Shown here: positions 38,021 through 49,732 of the stretch, one piece after another
Layout of the letters: the number at the start of each line of letters is the position of its first letter
How positions within the stretch are numbered: position 1 is the first letter of the stretch
Assembly: GCA_029641185.1 (NCBI GenBank)
Contig: JAPWGK010000001.1
Location: 3,670,501-3,734,500 of the forward strand
Length of the DNA stretch: 64,000 nt
Reading direction: 5' to 3'
DNA from: Pseudofabraea citricarpa
Lineage: Eukaryota; Ascomycota; Leotiomycetes; Helotiales; Dermateaceae
Notes under the pieces: generated by a model
What the model was told of the DNA's origin: nothing
What the model saw: the letters and a program-made list of their open reading frames with translations, nothing else
Database searches by the model: none
Translations under genes and position numbers: made by a program

Positions 38021-39243
38021 CACTGTAAACACCGGCTGCAAAGTTAAATTCTCTGAGTTAGATACGGAGTACGCTCCGTCGATTAGATGCTTCCGAGAAA
38101 TTCTGAACTTTGGTAGCTATGAGTTTGAATTACCATTTCTAGAGTTTCGATACAAGAAGTTTGTTCGTCAGGCTATCAGCTGTGCGTTCTAAGAGCAAAA
38201 TAATTACACACTAAAGATACAATAAACAAATCATTTGCTTGTAGCAGGCTATAACGAGGTCTGGAATACTTAGTAGAAGGCAATTCCGCATGCTGATTCG
38301 TCTTTGCGATAAAACTTTCATGAATCTTACGGGAAGGCTGTTTCAAGGCAACTAGGTAGGCGCTGGTATGATGCGAGGACACGTCCGTCGCTAATAAAGC
38401 TTGGCCATCGAGCAGCCGAGTATGGGGAACTGAACGCTGCGGGCACGCGTGGTCTGAGCAATCAGCAGCCACTTCCAAGAATTCACGCTCGAGTTTGCAA
38501 CACCCGAGTGCCTGATTGTGATTTATCCAAGCTGTACCTTGCGGCCACAGAAACAAACTTTCAATCTTCAAATAACAACGTCTCCAAGATCTTGAGATGC
38601 TAAAGGGATCTCAAGAGTGTAAAGTCTGGGGGAAGATTTAAATTAAGTGCAAACCAATGATCGATTTGTCTCTTTGACAGACAAAACCCAATCCAAGCTC
38701 TCTTGTCCGTCTTATCGATGTATCAAGATGCTACATAGAGGAAAGAATCGACGGTCATGAGTCAAGCGATTTCGCATCCCACCCCAATTTCGTCCAGCTT
38801 TAAAGAAGCTCGAAGTGCACTGCACAGTAGGGTCTTGTTGGGCTTAATTACACTTCGCAAAATTGCCACTTGAGCCTCTCTTAGCGTTGAGGTTCAATGC
38901 GTAAACAAAACTCGGCAGAGCCGGCTTGAGCACCTGCCGTTTCAACGATCGTTCATGACGTGTCGTACAGAAAGGAAATATCAAAACCAACTTTGCCAAA
39001 AGCGACTCAGAAATCTGTGGCAGCGGCTTCGGACGAACTGAGTCGAATCGATTCCGCTCAGGCGAAGAGGAGTTCTGTCTTGATGAAACTCGGGGGAGCC
39101 TACGCTCAGCAACCGAGTAAAACCACACACGAACTCTAAGTAGATCATCGTCGACTAAAGGAAGAACCGGCCACCTTAAATGCCACCCTTAGTTGTCATA
39201 CTGTGAAAATGTGCGGTGCGAATGATCGCATATCAGTGCAATA
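38021..39243. other. Intergenic spacer, no gene recognised
   Basis: 1.2 kb with only short, random-looking frames. It includes the promoter of the CFEM-receptor gene. Confidence 0.5.
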
Positions 39244-40885
39244 ATGAACCTCATCCACCTTTTTTTGGTGCTACTCGGCGTTCGTAGCACTGTCGTCGTG
39301 GAAGCCCAGGTAGCGGCGAATGATACAATATCGGCCTGCGCTGTAAGAACCCAGCGGACCCTATGCAGAGTAACTACTGATTCTGGTCTGAAATTCTAGA
39401 TGGAATGCGTTCATAAAGCTGTATCATTGAGCCCTTGTGCCCACACAGATGCCGTCTGTTTGTGTACAGACCCGGAAATCTCAGAAAACATGCATTCATG
39501 TCTCGTAGATGACTGTACGGTGTTGGAGAGGTTGGGTGAGTCTCCCACTGCCCTGAATAAGACTTATCAGCTAATTGCATGACGAGAATACATGAAGGAA
39601 GAAGAGAAAGTCTGTGGAAAGCCCGTTGAGACACAGCAATTGAAGATTCTTAGCTCGGCAGGATTTGGTGGTGTGGCAATGGGAAGTGTTCTTGTCCGTC
39701 TTTGGGCCCGTTGGAAGCTTCTGGGTGGTTTTGGGGCCGACGACTGGGTAATTGCTATCGCCGGTGTAAGATATTCCTTCCGTCAACACGCCAGGATGCA
39801 ATGCTGATCCTACCAGGTGCTCTGCTTTGTGTTTACCGTTCTTGGGTGTGTTGGTAAGGACTGCTCCTCCAGATTTTGGCTTTGGTGCTGACACTTGCTC
39901 TCAGCGGTCATCGAGGGGTTCGGTCTGAATATTTGGGATATTCCCACTAATCAGGTCTCCATGGCATTCAAGGTAAGTAGCGGTGTGCATCCACAAGTTT
40001 TTAAAGCATCTAATAGTCCCCAAGGTGTTTTATATCGCCGAGCCCTTTTACGTCGCCCTACTGGCCTTGACCAAGATCTCCATTGTCTTGTTTATGCTGC
40101 GCATATTTCCTCATAGAAGTTTCCGCATCCCTGCGTATATAGTCATGGGCTTCATCGCTACGTTTGGTGTCGCCCTTACTCTCACGACCATCTTTCAATG
40201 CATCCCCATTTCGTCCAACTGGGAGAGTTGGAAAGAATCGCATGGCCATGCTCGTCCTCGCTGCATCAGTGCGAATGTACAGAGCTACGTTAGCTCTGCC
40301 GTCGGTATTTTACAAGATGTAATGATTTTGGCGCTCCCAATACCGTCACTGCTGCAACTGAGGGTGGCGGCAATGAGAAGATTCGATTTGTTCTTGATGT
40401 TCGGCATAGGTATCCTGTGAGCAGCCTTTTACACCCATCTCTTATCAGTGCTAACGGGACTGTGCAGTGTCACTGTTGTCAGCTGTATCCGCCTACAGTT
40501 TCTTGTTGTGTTTGCGAAGAGCGACAACCTTACCTGGGATAACTCCGACGCCATGTATTGGAGTGCCATTGAGATATTCGCAAGTTTTCTCATTACTTCT
40601 CTTCCTGCGATTCGCACTCTACTCTCGAATAAGTTTCCGTCCGTCTTTGGTATGGTACGGCAGAGCTACCCCCTTGTGGAAGACTCCAAACCGTCCTCGT
40701 CCCCCAGCGACACAGGCCACGCGTTGCAGAGCGTTGATGAAGCCGGTCTCAGGCTTCAACAGAAAGATGGGATTATGAGGATACACGTAGTGATCGACCA
40801 ACAGAGACTTGAGGGCATAGTTCCTGAGGTAGAGGCCACTTCAAGCTATGATTCTGGAGAGAGAATCAAGAGACCACCTACCTGA
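39244..40885 (+). CDS. CFEM-domain PTH11-type GPCR-like membrane protein
   Basis: Seven exons: 39244-39342, 39400-39535, 39587-39765, 39817-39853, 39905-39972, 40025-40416 and 40468-40885, giving 442 residues in phase. It has a signal peptide (MNLIHLFLVLLGVRSTVVV). A CFEM domain follows with its eight cysteines (ACAMEC, SPC, VCLC, HSC, DDC, VCG). About seven membrane helices come next, with conserved blocks GFGLNIWDIP, KISIVLFMLRIFP, CIPISSNWE and ILQDVMILALPIP, typical of the fungal rhodopsin/PTH11 class. The tail (about residues 360-442) is cytosolic and polar. PTH11 of Magnaporthe senses surface cues for infection; the ligand here is unknown. The 37-base exon 4 is short but keeps phase. 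Confidence 0.92.
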
Positions 40886-41487
40886 TAGTACCCATATAGT
40901 CTAATAGAAAATTAAAATTGGATTCTCTAACGAATGATGAAATTGCCATGTATCTTGTTCCGAGTCCGTGGAAGGCAAATCCCAAACCACTGGATCTGAG
41001 TTCTTCCCAAACACAATCACTTACTGTACTTACCCTGATCTTGAGTAATAACCATAACAGACTAATGCAGCAATGGAGCACTAGGTAACGTGACCAGATG
41101 CACTTTCGTCAGGGGCTCTGTCGGAGCGGATAAACAAGCATGCCGGATCAGCTCGAATACTCTAAAATTTTGGGGCGACACGATATCAAAGTATCTAGTG
41201 TTCTATCGACCACCTCTTCCTGCAATCAATCATTCGCCCATTTGACCACGACTCGCAATTCGCCAAGCGTGTCTTGCAATGTATCCAGCGCATCCGCACA
41301 TACACCATTGATTTCGGGGCACAACAGGGAACTAGTTCGTCTGTCTTGCATTCTAGCAGAATTATAAGGAGGCAGCACTAACCAAGTCAATGTATAGAAC
41401 CTCTCCCCTACCGCTGCCCAGGCTAGCTAGCCATCTTGCTACCTGAACCCCCAGGAACATTTACGGCCTGTTTCGGTACAAAATACC
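40886..41487. other. Intergenic spacer with helicase promoter
   Basis: No coding frame supported. Confidence 0.5.
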
Positions 41488-44400
41488 ATGTTGCGGCTTC
41501 GAACGAGGCCATGGCAAAGCCTCAACTCTGCCAGGACTTCAGTCATCTCACATCCCCGACTTCAATGCAGCTCTAACTTCCACGCCCCCCACGCCCCGCG
41601 AGCTCTAAAGAAAAAGCCATCGGGAACAGCCAACCGGAAAAAAACCATTCCACTAGATGATGTCTTTGATGGGCTGGACGGAAATACACTAGGCTTTGGT
41701 AAACAGAATCGAAATGGGCAGAGGTCGCGCGTTCAGCATACTCTACAAGGAAACCCTACCACAAAGGCATCGAAAGGGGCTCTTTCACCTAAATTACCAA
41801 GCGCGCCCAAAAGGGCACACGAGGCCTTTCCGCAAAACGATGCTCAGCTATACTCTGCAAAACAGATTAGAAATATCTACAGGGACAAGATACCGCGAGC
41901 GGCTAAGTATGGCCTTCAAACGGAGCCATCTCATGATCCGAAACACCTTTTCGAAGAACGGCCGGACATCCCAGTCAAAGTCTGGTTTACGCAAATACAT
42001 ACAAGAGACTCAGGTAGACAACACCAGTGTACTCTGCTTATCGACGTGAGCACTAGGAAGCTCGAAGTTAAGGGACATGGAACGTCGCAACCCAATGCTG
42101 AAAGTGCCGCATATCTGCATGCTATCTGTAAGCTTGAAGACCTAGGGCTCTTTGGGGACATGTTGGTAGGAGGCGCCTACAGGTATTCTGAGTACTCCAA
42201 ATCGGAACGTCAACTAGAAACAAATGCTCAGATTGACGTCATGAATTTCGCTGCTCGACATGATTGCGAGCCAATATTTACCACGGCAAAAGTGCGGGGT
42301 ACCCGTAAAAAAGACAACTACAGATCCCATGTGAGCATTCCTGGTCTAGGATTGGACGGATATGGAAAGGCCGGCGAAGCTACAGTCGCTCTCAGGAATG
42401 CTTGCATCTCTATCAAGAAAAATGCCGAAGCTCGCCATGCACAGATAGGTGAAGGCAAGCTACTTGTTCAAGACTATACACAATTGACTATCAGTTCAGC
42501 GGAAAAATTCGTCCGCTTCTTCAATGACGTGAACAAACTTTACATCGAAGTCACAAACGAGGAACAGCGAGGTAGCGGGACGTGGACTGCAAGAATAACT
42601 ATATCTCCTCGAAGACATGTTCAATTATTGGAAGATACCACTACCCCAGATTACACATTTACAGGATATCCCATGGTAAACAAACCTCACGCCGAGAATA
42701 CAGCTTTTCTCACTGCTGCGCTACATTTGAAGAAAGAATTTCCAGATATATGGAAAGACTTTACAAAGGAAATACGACGCGGATTGGGCGATATATTAAG
42801 ACCTCTCTCGCCGATCAATATGGGCCTGGGACCGGCTGCCCTGCAAGTCATGGAGCATACTATGCTACGTGTTGCAACCGCAGACAAGACCCGGGATGCC
42901 AGTGGCACCCCGAGTCCAGACCATCAAGGTGAGGAGCAACGACGAGTTAGTCGTTCACGACAGTTGGATCCATACATGATCAAACGGAAAAACGATACCT
43001 TGTTAGAAAAATTAGTGGCCAATGAGATGGATCCTCAACTTGCCGACCTTCGGGAAAAGAGATCCGAGCTGCCTATGGTGCAGCATAGCGATGATGTTTT
43101 GAAGGTTGTGAACGGCAATGAATTTTGCGTAGTCGTTGGAGCTACTGGATCGGGGAAAACAACACAGTTGCCCCAATTGATCCTCGATGAGATGACCCGT
43201 GCTCATAAAGGTGGAACTTGCAATATCATCTGCACACAACCTCGTCGTATCGCCGCAACCTCAGTTGCCAGGCGTGTTGCAGTTGAAAGAAACGAGCCTA
43301 TAGGCCAAAGCGTCGGCTATAACGTTCGCTTTGATTCTCAACTGCCCCAGTTTGGCGGGTCTATCAATTATTGCACCACAGGAATCCTTCTGCGTCAGCT
43401 ACAAGACAACCAGGACACAACTTTAGACGGGATCTCTCACATCATCATGGACGAAGTCCACGAACGCGATATCCAGATTGACTTTTTACTGGTGACTCTG
43501 AAACGGCTCATGGCTGATCGGAAAGCAGCAAACAAGCCAGCCATCAAGGTCATATTAATGTCAGCCACCATTGATACCACGGTATTTTGCAAATACTTTG
43601 GGGAAGGTTTCGAAGGGGGAAGATGTCCTTACATCGAAGTTCCAGGGCGAGCATTTCCCGTCACCCAACATTTTCTTGATGAAACATATGCAGAGCTCAC
43701 CCGTTTGTATCCAAGACAAGTGGCCCAGGAGCTCTATTCAAGAGACAGCACGAAATATGTGGATTCAGAACTTGCTCTGAAGCCACAGAATCTGGCAAAT
43801 GATAATGTCAGCGACGGTGTCAGCCTGGATGAGGACAAGACAACCATGCCGCATATCGATTGGAGCTCAAAAGGCATTATTGGTCAAGATGGCAGTGTGG
43901 AAATTTTGGAAGAAGTGGATGATGTTAATCTACCAACCGGCATCATGAGCGTTGTCATTGCCCATCTCCTGAAGACGACTACTGAGGGTTCCATCCTAGT
44001 CTTCCTACCTGGCTACCAAGAGATCACAGCCCTTCATACAATCCTGAGTACTACACAGCCGTTAGGCCTCGACATAGCAGGCGATCCCAATCTGAAACTC
44101 TATATGCTACATTCAGCGATACCTCAAATGCAGCAAGAGGTGTTCGAGAAACTTAGGCCCGGACAGAGAAAGATAATTCTCTCTACCAACATTGCCGAAA
44201 CCTCCATCACAATCCCGGATGTCGTTTACGTCGTGGATTCAAGCAAACAGCGAGAGAACCAGTTCGATCCGGCCCGTAACGTATCCTCTCTTGTCTCTAC
44301 GTGGACTTCAAAATCGAATGCTCGCCAGCGAGCTGGCCGCGCTGGTCGTGTTCAGAACGGACACTATTTTACAATGGCAACGAAAAGTCGCTACAATTCA

Positions 44401-45921
44401 TTTGCAGTATCACCCACTCCAGAGATATTGAGGGTGGATCTGAAGGATTTGTGCTTGCAAGTAAAGAGCATGGGAATCCCAGATATCTGGCATTTCCTCG
44501 GCCAGGCCATCCAGCCACCCCAGGAGTCTAGTGTCGAGAATGCCATCGATGAACTGATGGCACTAGGCGCTTTGGACGAGAATAGAAAACTGACACCGTT
44601 GGGGCGTCTCTTATCTACTCTCCCACTATCTCCTGCGCTAGGCAAGATGGTGGTCCTCGGTGCCATATTCCAGTGCTTGGATCCTATATTGATCACCGCT
44701 GCTGCCTCTTCCAGTAAAGATCCATTCTTGATGCCGTCTGGATTGAGGAATCAGGCTGAGAAGGTCAGAGAACACTTCAGTCAGGGAACCAAAAGTGACC
44801 ATATCGCATTTATTAATGCCTACAGAGAGTGGAGACAGTTGCGAATTGATGGCCGTGGACGCTACGGAGACAAGCAGTTCGCATCCGATAACTTCTTGCA
44901 TTACAACAGTCTCGTATCTATCACGCAAGTCGCAGACCAGATCTTCGAGGTCTTGGTCAATGCAGGCATAGTCGAACGACCTACGTCTAACGCAAGATCA
45001 GACAGATCAAAGTACGGCTCCGAAAAGGAGAATGTCAATTCGAACTCTGTACCTCTACAAACTGCCCTCATAACAGCTGGACTTTATCCCAACGTTGCTC
45101 TACAAACCAATCAGACCGGCCCCAGACACCTACGTACTCTCCACGAGAACGATGCTGTAATACACGTGAACTCTCTATCTGCCCCACGAACACGGGATGG
45201 CAAACGCTACGGGCGCTTAATGTGGACAGATGTAGCCCATGCAGGAACCTTGTTCGCGTTTGGTCAGAAGACGCGAGCTGACGGGCAAGAGACCAACCTT
45301 CGTTCGATAAGCAAAACATCAGCGCTGTCGGTAGTGCTATTCGGAGGCAAGGTTTCACGTAGAGAAAGCAATGTGCTGTGCGTCGACGAATGGCTTCCTT
45401 TCTATGTCCCTGGCAGGGTAATGATGCCCATCGTTATAGGATTAGCCTCGTCTCTAGAGCAATACATGGAGCGTACATTTGCTAGACTTGGTGCTGCCAA
45501 CAAACGACTCCTCCTAGGGAGATCCGACCCCTCGTCACAGGGTGTATTCTTCGATGAGGATCCCACCAAAGCCCCACTCGTAAGCGGTATCGTGCAAGCC
45601 CTCGAGCTCTGCGCTCCTCAAGAGTACGTAGGATCAGCTCAATACTCAAGTGATGATGCACTCCATCCTCGGGATAATGTGCCGCAATCCTGGTCGAGGG
45701 GCATTGCAGAACTCATCTCGCAAGCCAATAATCATTCAAGGCGCCCTTCTTTGGACCTTCGATCTTCCGAGTCTTCTCAGCGCAGGCAAGCCCCACTAGG
45801 TAATATCTTTGATACGCCTCCCCCGCCTGCTCGATTCCCTTCTCGATCTGCACCTTTGAGAAATATGAAGAGCGGTTCTTCCAACCCGAAGTTGGAGGAA
45901 ATTTTTAAGAAGTGGATTTAA
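41488..45921 (+). CDS. DEAH-type ATP-dependent RNA helicase (1,477 aa)
   Basis: A single exon. The N-terminus is Arg-rich without acidic residues (MLRLRTRPWQSLNSARTSV), which fits a mitochondrial presequence. Two double-stranded-RNA-binding-like regions follow (about 145-220 and 330-415). The helicase core has motif I GATGSGKTTQLPQ (about 551), motif II DEVH (about 655), motif III MSATID (about 691) and motif VI QRAGRAGR (about 947). HA2 and OB-fold-like C-terminal domains follow (about 1010-1300), then a Ser/Pro-rich tail. It resembles the large DHX29/36/57-like group and unwinds RNA using ATP. The lack of introns in such a long gene contrasts with its neighbours. Confidence 0.96.
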   Translation: MLRLRTRPWQSLNSARTSVISHPRLQCSSNFHAPHAPRALKKKPSGTANRKKTIPLDDVFDGLDGNTLGFGKQNRNGQRSRVQHTLQGNPTTKASKGALSPKLPSAPKRAHEAFPQNDAQLYSAKQIRNIYRDKIPRAAKYGLQTEPSHDPKHLFEERPDIPVKVWFTQIHTRDSGRQHQCTLLIDVSTRKLEVKGHGTSQPNAESAAYLHAICKLEDLGLFGDMLVGGAYRYSEYSKSERQLETNAQIDVMNFAARHDCEPIFTTAKVRGTRKKDNYRSHVSIPGLGLDGYGKAGEATVALRNACISIKKNAEARHAQIGEGKLLVQDYTQLTISSAEKFVRFFNDVNKLYIEVTNEEQRGSGTWTARITISPRRHVQLLEDTTTPDYTFTGYPMVNKPHAENTAFLTAALHLKKEFPDIWKDFTKEIRRGLGDILRPLSPINMGLGPAALQVMEHTMLRVATADKTRDASGTPSPDHQGEEQRRVSRSRQLDPYMIKRKNDTLLEKLVANEMDPQLADLREKRSELPMVQHSDDVLKVVNGNEFCVVVGATGSGKTTQLPQLILDEMTRAHKGGTCNIICTQPRRIAATSVARRVAVERNEPIGQSVGYNVRFDSQLPQFGGSINYCTTGILLRQLQDNQDTTLDGISHIIMDEVHERDIQIDFLLVTLKRLMADRKAANKPAIKVILMSATIDTTVFCKYFGEGFEGGRCPYIEVPGRAFPVTQHFLDETYAELTRLYPRQVAQELYSRDSTKYVDSELALKPQNLANDNVSDGVSLDEDKTTMPHIDWSSKGIIGQDGSVEILEEVDDVNLPTGIMSVVIAHLLKTTTEGSILVFLPGYQEITALHTILSTTQPLGLDIAGDPNLKLYMLHSAIPQMQQEVFEKLRPGQRKIILSTNIAETSITIPDVVYVVDSSKQRENQFDPARNVSSLVSTWTSKSNARQRAGRAGRVQNGHYFTMATKSRYNSFAVSPTPEILRVDLKDLCLQVKSMGIPDIWHFLGQAIQPPQESSVENAIDELMALGALDENRKLTPLGRLLSTLPLSPALGKMVVLGAIFQCLDPILITAAASSSKDPFLMPSGLRNQAEKVREHFSQGTKSDHIAFINAYREWRQLRIDGRGRYGDKQFASDNFLHYNSLVSITQVADQIFEVLVNAGIVERPTSNARSDRSKYGSEKENVNSNSVPLQTALITAGLYPNVALQTNQTGPRHLRTLHENDAVIHVNSLSAPRTRDGKRYGRLMWTDVAHAGTLFAFGQKTRADGQETNLRSISKTSALSVVLFGGKVSRRESNVLCVDEWLPFYVPGRVMMPIVIGLASSLEQYMERTFARLGAANKRLLLGRSDPSSQGVFFDEDPTKAPLVSGIVQALELCAPQEYVGSAQYSSDDALHPRDNVPQSWSRGIAELISQANNHSRRPSLDLRSSESSQRRQAPLGNIFDTPPPPARFPSRSAPLRNMKSGSSNPKLEEIFKKWI

Positions 45922-46554
45922 TTAAAAAGAATAAATTTGTTGGAACGTGTAGGCATTATGATGTAAGAACAGGCAGGTGTGGTTGTAAAATTACAAAATA
46001 CACTTTAGAATAGAAAGTCTTTTTTCTTAGGGATCATAGGCATGGGCATGGCATGGGCTTATGATAGGAGTAGAACGTTGTGAGCTTATTTGTTTGGTTG
46101 TCCCAGTTGGACAGACAGACAAAAGTATTTATTTTGTTTTCATTTTTGTATTCTACCTAGGAACCTACCATATCCAATGTCACACTCATCTCCAATTTAT
46201 ATGATGTGTATGTTTATCTTTGAGGGGATAATAGTCTCTCAGAACTATCTTCCGTTCAACTTCCCTCTTCTTTCCTATCCTATCCGCCTCTGAAGGTGTT
46301 GAATCTTCATAGATTCCTGCTAGGATAATCTCGTTCCGTACGTATATTTAGAGTCTCTCTTAGATTCTTGTTCTTGTTCTTATGTTGAAGAATATTTAAT
46401 TCTTAAACTAATATATATCCCTCTTCCCTCTCCTTTGCTATCCTATCCTCATTTGGAGCTGTTATGGTTTCCTGGCTGATGGAGCTTATATCATATATTT
46501 ATGTCTCTCATAGATTATTGTTCTTGTTCTCGTTGGTATTGACTAAACTAACGC

Positions 46555-46560
<6 letters not shown>

Positions 46561-46589
<29 letters not shown>
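46561..46589. repeat. (CT)n microsatellite
   Basis: About fourteen uninterrupted CT units. Confidence 0.95.
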
Positions 46590-46591
<2 letters not shown>

Positions 46592-46595
46592 AATA

Positions 46596-46622
46596 AGAAA
46601 CAAGAAACAAGAAACAAGAAAT
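46596..46622. repeat. (AAGAAAC)n tandem repeat
   Basis: Three to four copies of a 7-base unit just after the CT tract. Confidence 0.85.
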
Positions 46623-48377
46623 GGGAAATGGGAAATGAGAAATAGAAGTGGAAAAAGAGTAGGAAACGACTCATGCGATATCATGTCCACAAATCCCCCT
46701 CTTTTACTTGCTTTCTTAGCTTTCTTAGCTTGCTTTGCTTATATATCTATGTATAAATGTCTATATAACATATCGGTAGGTGAACACGTGAGTAAGTAAA
46801 TATGTTCTATTCTACATAGGTGCCGGTTGACTGCAATTGATAGGTCGATAGGCACCGCAGTCAAAGAGTGCACGTTTCGAAGGTATTGATATATCTAAGA
46901 AAGAAGAAAAAGGAACTATAAAAGAAAAGCTTTTATATAAGTAGTAGCCGATTATATAATTCTTCCAGCCTTTTTGGTTCCTAGCCTCTAGGCTTTCATC
47001 TGGGGCAACAATGTCCATAAACGAAGAGTATGTGGGAATCATATTAGGCTGACCTTTCATATTCTGGAAAGAATCAAGCGTCGAAATAAATGCTTCAATC
47101 TTCGAAGCGTGCCGACCTTTTGGCATTTTGTGTTATTACAGATTCTACCTACGCGTGAAGCTATTGTTAGGGACTACTTGTGAGTGAGAGAGAGAGATAG
47201 AGAGAGCAATAGACTTACCTGAGTTGCTCTTAGATGGGCTGTATTAATAGGAGGGAGGTGTGCTAGCCACCTGATAACAGCCGATCGCTTAATCCCGTCT
47301 GCAACGGTGCAAACAAGAGGGGGATTATACTAGTAATATAGATGATAATACCTACCACGGGAGGAGTAGGGAGTCATTGTTCTTTAATTCTATTCAAAAT
47401 ATATTTCTTAAGGAAGTTCGCGCATAAGGTTAATTACTATATATTCGAGTCAAGTTAGTCTTTTTGATATTCATAGCGCAACGGAAGGGAAGTAGGAATA
47501 AACCCCCTCTTACCAATTGCTAATAAGTCTCCTACCAATTACTAATAAGTAGCCTTTCGTACCTAATAAGAGGATTCCCACATTCTTCTATTATGCCAGG
47601 ATCCTTTATTTCTCTTGCCTCCTTGGTTCGTCAAGACTCTCTACTCCCTCGCTAGCTTGCTAACCCCTACTCATGCATGTCTACATATCTGCGTGGTAAA
47701 CAGCCGCTTTATGTCTCTACCTTGATATCACTATACAGTAGGGAGTTAAAGGAAGTGAATTCGTTAGCAGGATCCGCTCAGACCAAGTCAAGTACGTCGT
47801 TAGAATACGCGAACGGTTTATTTGTCTGGCAGGAAGGGTAATTAATAGTCTTGGGTAAGTATGGGTATCTTATCTCAAATGAAGAATCTACATATTAAAC
47901 ACTAATCCTGGCATATCTTCGGGGTAGTGAGATAATACTAAGTTCGCCAAAAGTAAACAATAACTTTTTGGGCACACCCGTCGCTAGCATACCAGGAGAT
48001 ACAAGTGTTGATAGCGTTAGTCACGTAGCATAAATCCAGTTAACAGCTCACTAAACCATGTACCGAAAGTGCCACGTGATGCTATCAGCACTTGTGCGTG
48101 ATAGTCGTAGTTTAGCTAAGCTTGGATTAAGCGCCAGGTAAGGAGGTATGGAACTATGCATCCCCAGCACTAAAGCGAGCTCCAAATAAAGCTTAACTTC
48201 AAACGTTATGGCCTCACAACCAGTCTCCCGTCGCGGTACAGTAAGTGAAGATCTCGTACTGTTTTCTTGTCTGCGATTCTAGTATATAAATCTAGCCTTT
48301 TTGGAAGTGATACCGAGTTCATCTCCATTCTCCACCTTAGTTACCATAGATCCACAACAAGTCACAACTATAACAAG

Positions 48378-49732
48378 ATGACGAGCACGGTCTCTCTCTT
48401 CTATCAAAGTTGCTGGCGGGCATACTCAGCCATGATGCTTGTGCCTCGAATAACTCTGAGTCTGCTCTAGCGTACGGTATCCGGATTACCTCCATCTCAC
48501 GGACAGTACATCGACTTCGTTCCCCGATCTTACGAAGAGAAGATATGGGAGAGCGGCACGGAGCCGAGATGCCGCTCCCTGAGACTCGTATATCCTTCTT
48601 TGCATCTTGCATGGCATGTCAAGGTTACATACAAAGACACACTCCAACCAGCTCAGACAAGGAAGGGCCTTCGCTGGCGTATCGGTTCGGAGACAAGACC
48701 TCATGAACCTCTGCCTATGTATCGATCTAGACGACATGCAGCTTCTAGACGACACAGTCACGGAGCTTCTTATCGAGCAGCGACCGGATCCGACGACGCA
48801 CGATCCACGATGGCAGGAGCTGAGCTTCCAGAAAAGACCCGAGGCTGAGACCGAGTACTGGCCCATGATTGATCATCTCTGCGTCCTTGGGCGAGAAGAC
48901 CCGTTCCGAACTTCCGGGTGCGGTTTCCAACCTACGACACTGGCGCCGGTTCCGGGTTCGGTTCCTACGAGAGAGCTATTGGAGATCAGCAAGATCGAGC
49001 AGCTTGCTATAGGCGTGCACGAGGCACGCGTCTTTGGAGACGAGGTTACATACCTATGTATGTATACAAGGAAGTCGAGCGGCGCTATACGAGCCAAGAG
49101 ACAGCGAGGCGCTAGAACAAGAGCTGCGCGGCGCTGACGGTATCGTGCAGCTCGTCGCTGCTGTCGTATCGAGAAACCCGTACCAGACTGTGAGAGTCAA
49201 CAACGGTCATGGCCAGACTGTCTTCCGTGGAATTCTACTTGAGTATCACTCCAACGGCTCGCTGCAAGGCTTTTTACAGACGCCCACGCCCACGCACACG
49301 CCAAAGAATGACCTGCCCTGGCACCAATGGGCTATCCAGATGACCAGCGCACTCAGCCAGCTCCACGAAGTCGGGATAACGCACATGGATCTGAAGCCCG
49401 CAAACATCGTGATCAGCAGCACGGGTATGCGAGCGATTCTGATCGATGTCAGCGGTGTTAGAGGGACCAGTTGGGACTGGCTCTCGCCAGAGATGAGAGC
49501 ATCAACATCACCAGACCCGATATGTGAAGATCTGAATTCGCGCGTCCAAAATGATATCTGGGCGCTGGGGAAGATCATCTCGGCCATGGCTGACGCCGCG
49601 GGTGATGAGGCGGGTTTCTCTCCAAGATGCGCTTTTGCTGCTCTCCTAAACCTGACTAGACCATCTCGTGAGAAGTCAGACCAGTTAACGTTATCTGGAT
49701 CCAGGCTATTATTTGAGGGTTCCCCTACATAA
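48378..49732 (+). pseudogene. Protein-kinase-domain pseudogene with several frameshifts
   Basis: Coding-quality segments follow one another in different frames. MTSTVSLFYQS starts at 48378. SALAYGIRITSIS (about 48440-48495) is in a second frame. YIDFVPRSYEEKIWESGTE to GLRWRIGSE (about 48500-48690) is in a third. LCLCIDLDDMQLLDD to DEVTYL (about 48705-49055) follows, then YKEVER (about 49060) and YEPRDSEALEQELRGADG to the end at 49732. The last segment is a kinase C-lobe with catalytic loop HMDLKPANIV, DVSG in place of DFG, and WLSPEM in place of APE. At least four or five small indels are needed to join the segments, so the copy is dead. DVSG suggests that even the intact family may be an atypical kinase or pseudokinase. 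Confidence 0.75.

Larger units (their letters stand above)
45922..48377. other. Gene-poor AT-rich island
   Basis: 2.5 kb without a supported gene. It has microsatellites (46561-46622), a GAGAGA tract near 47186-47206 and AT-rich DNA from about 47300 to 48000. A 104-codon minus-strand frame (46812-47126) has no recognisable motif and is not called. The region looks like degraded repeat DNA. Confidence 0.5.

Noticed and set aside
46812..47126. 104-codon minus-strand frame
   Set aside because: The first half has plausible composition, but it has no motif, no promoter, an AT-rich repeat context and a degenerate C-terminal end.
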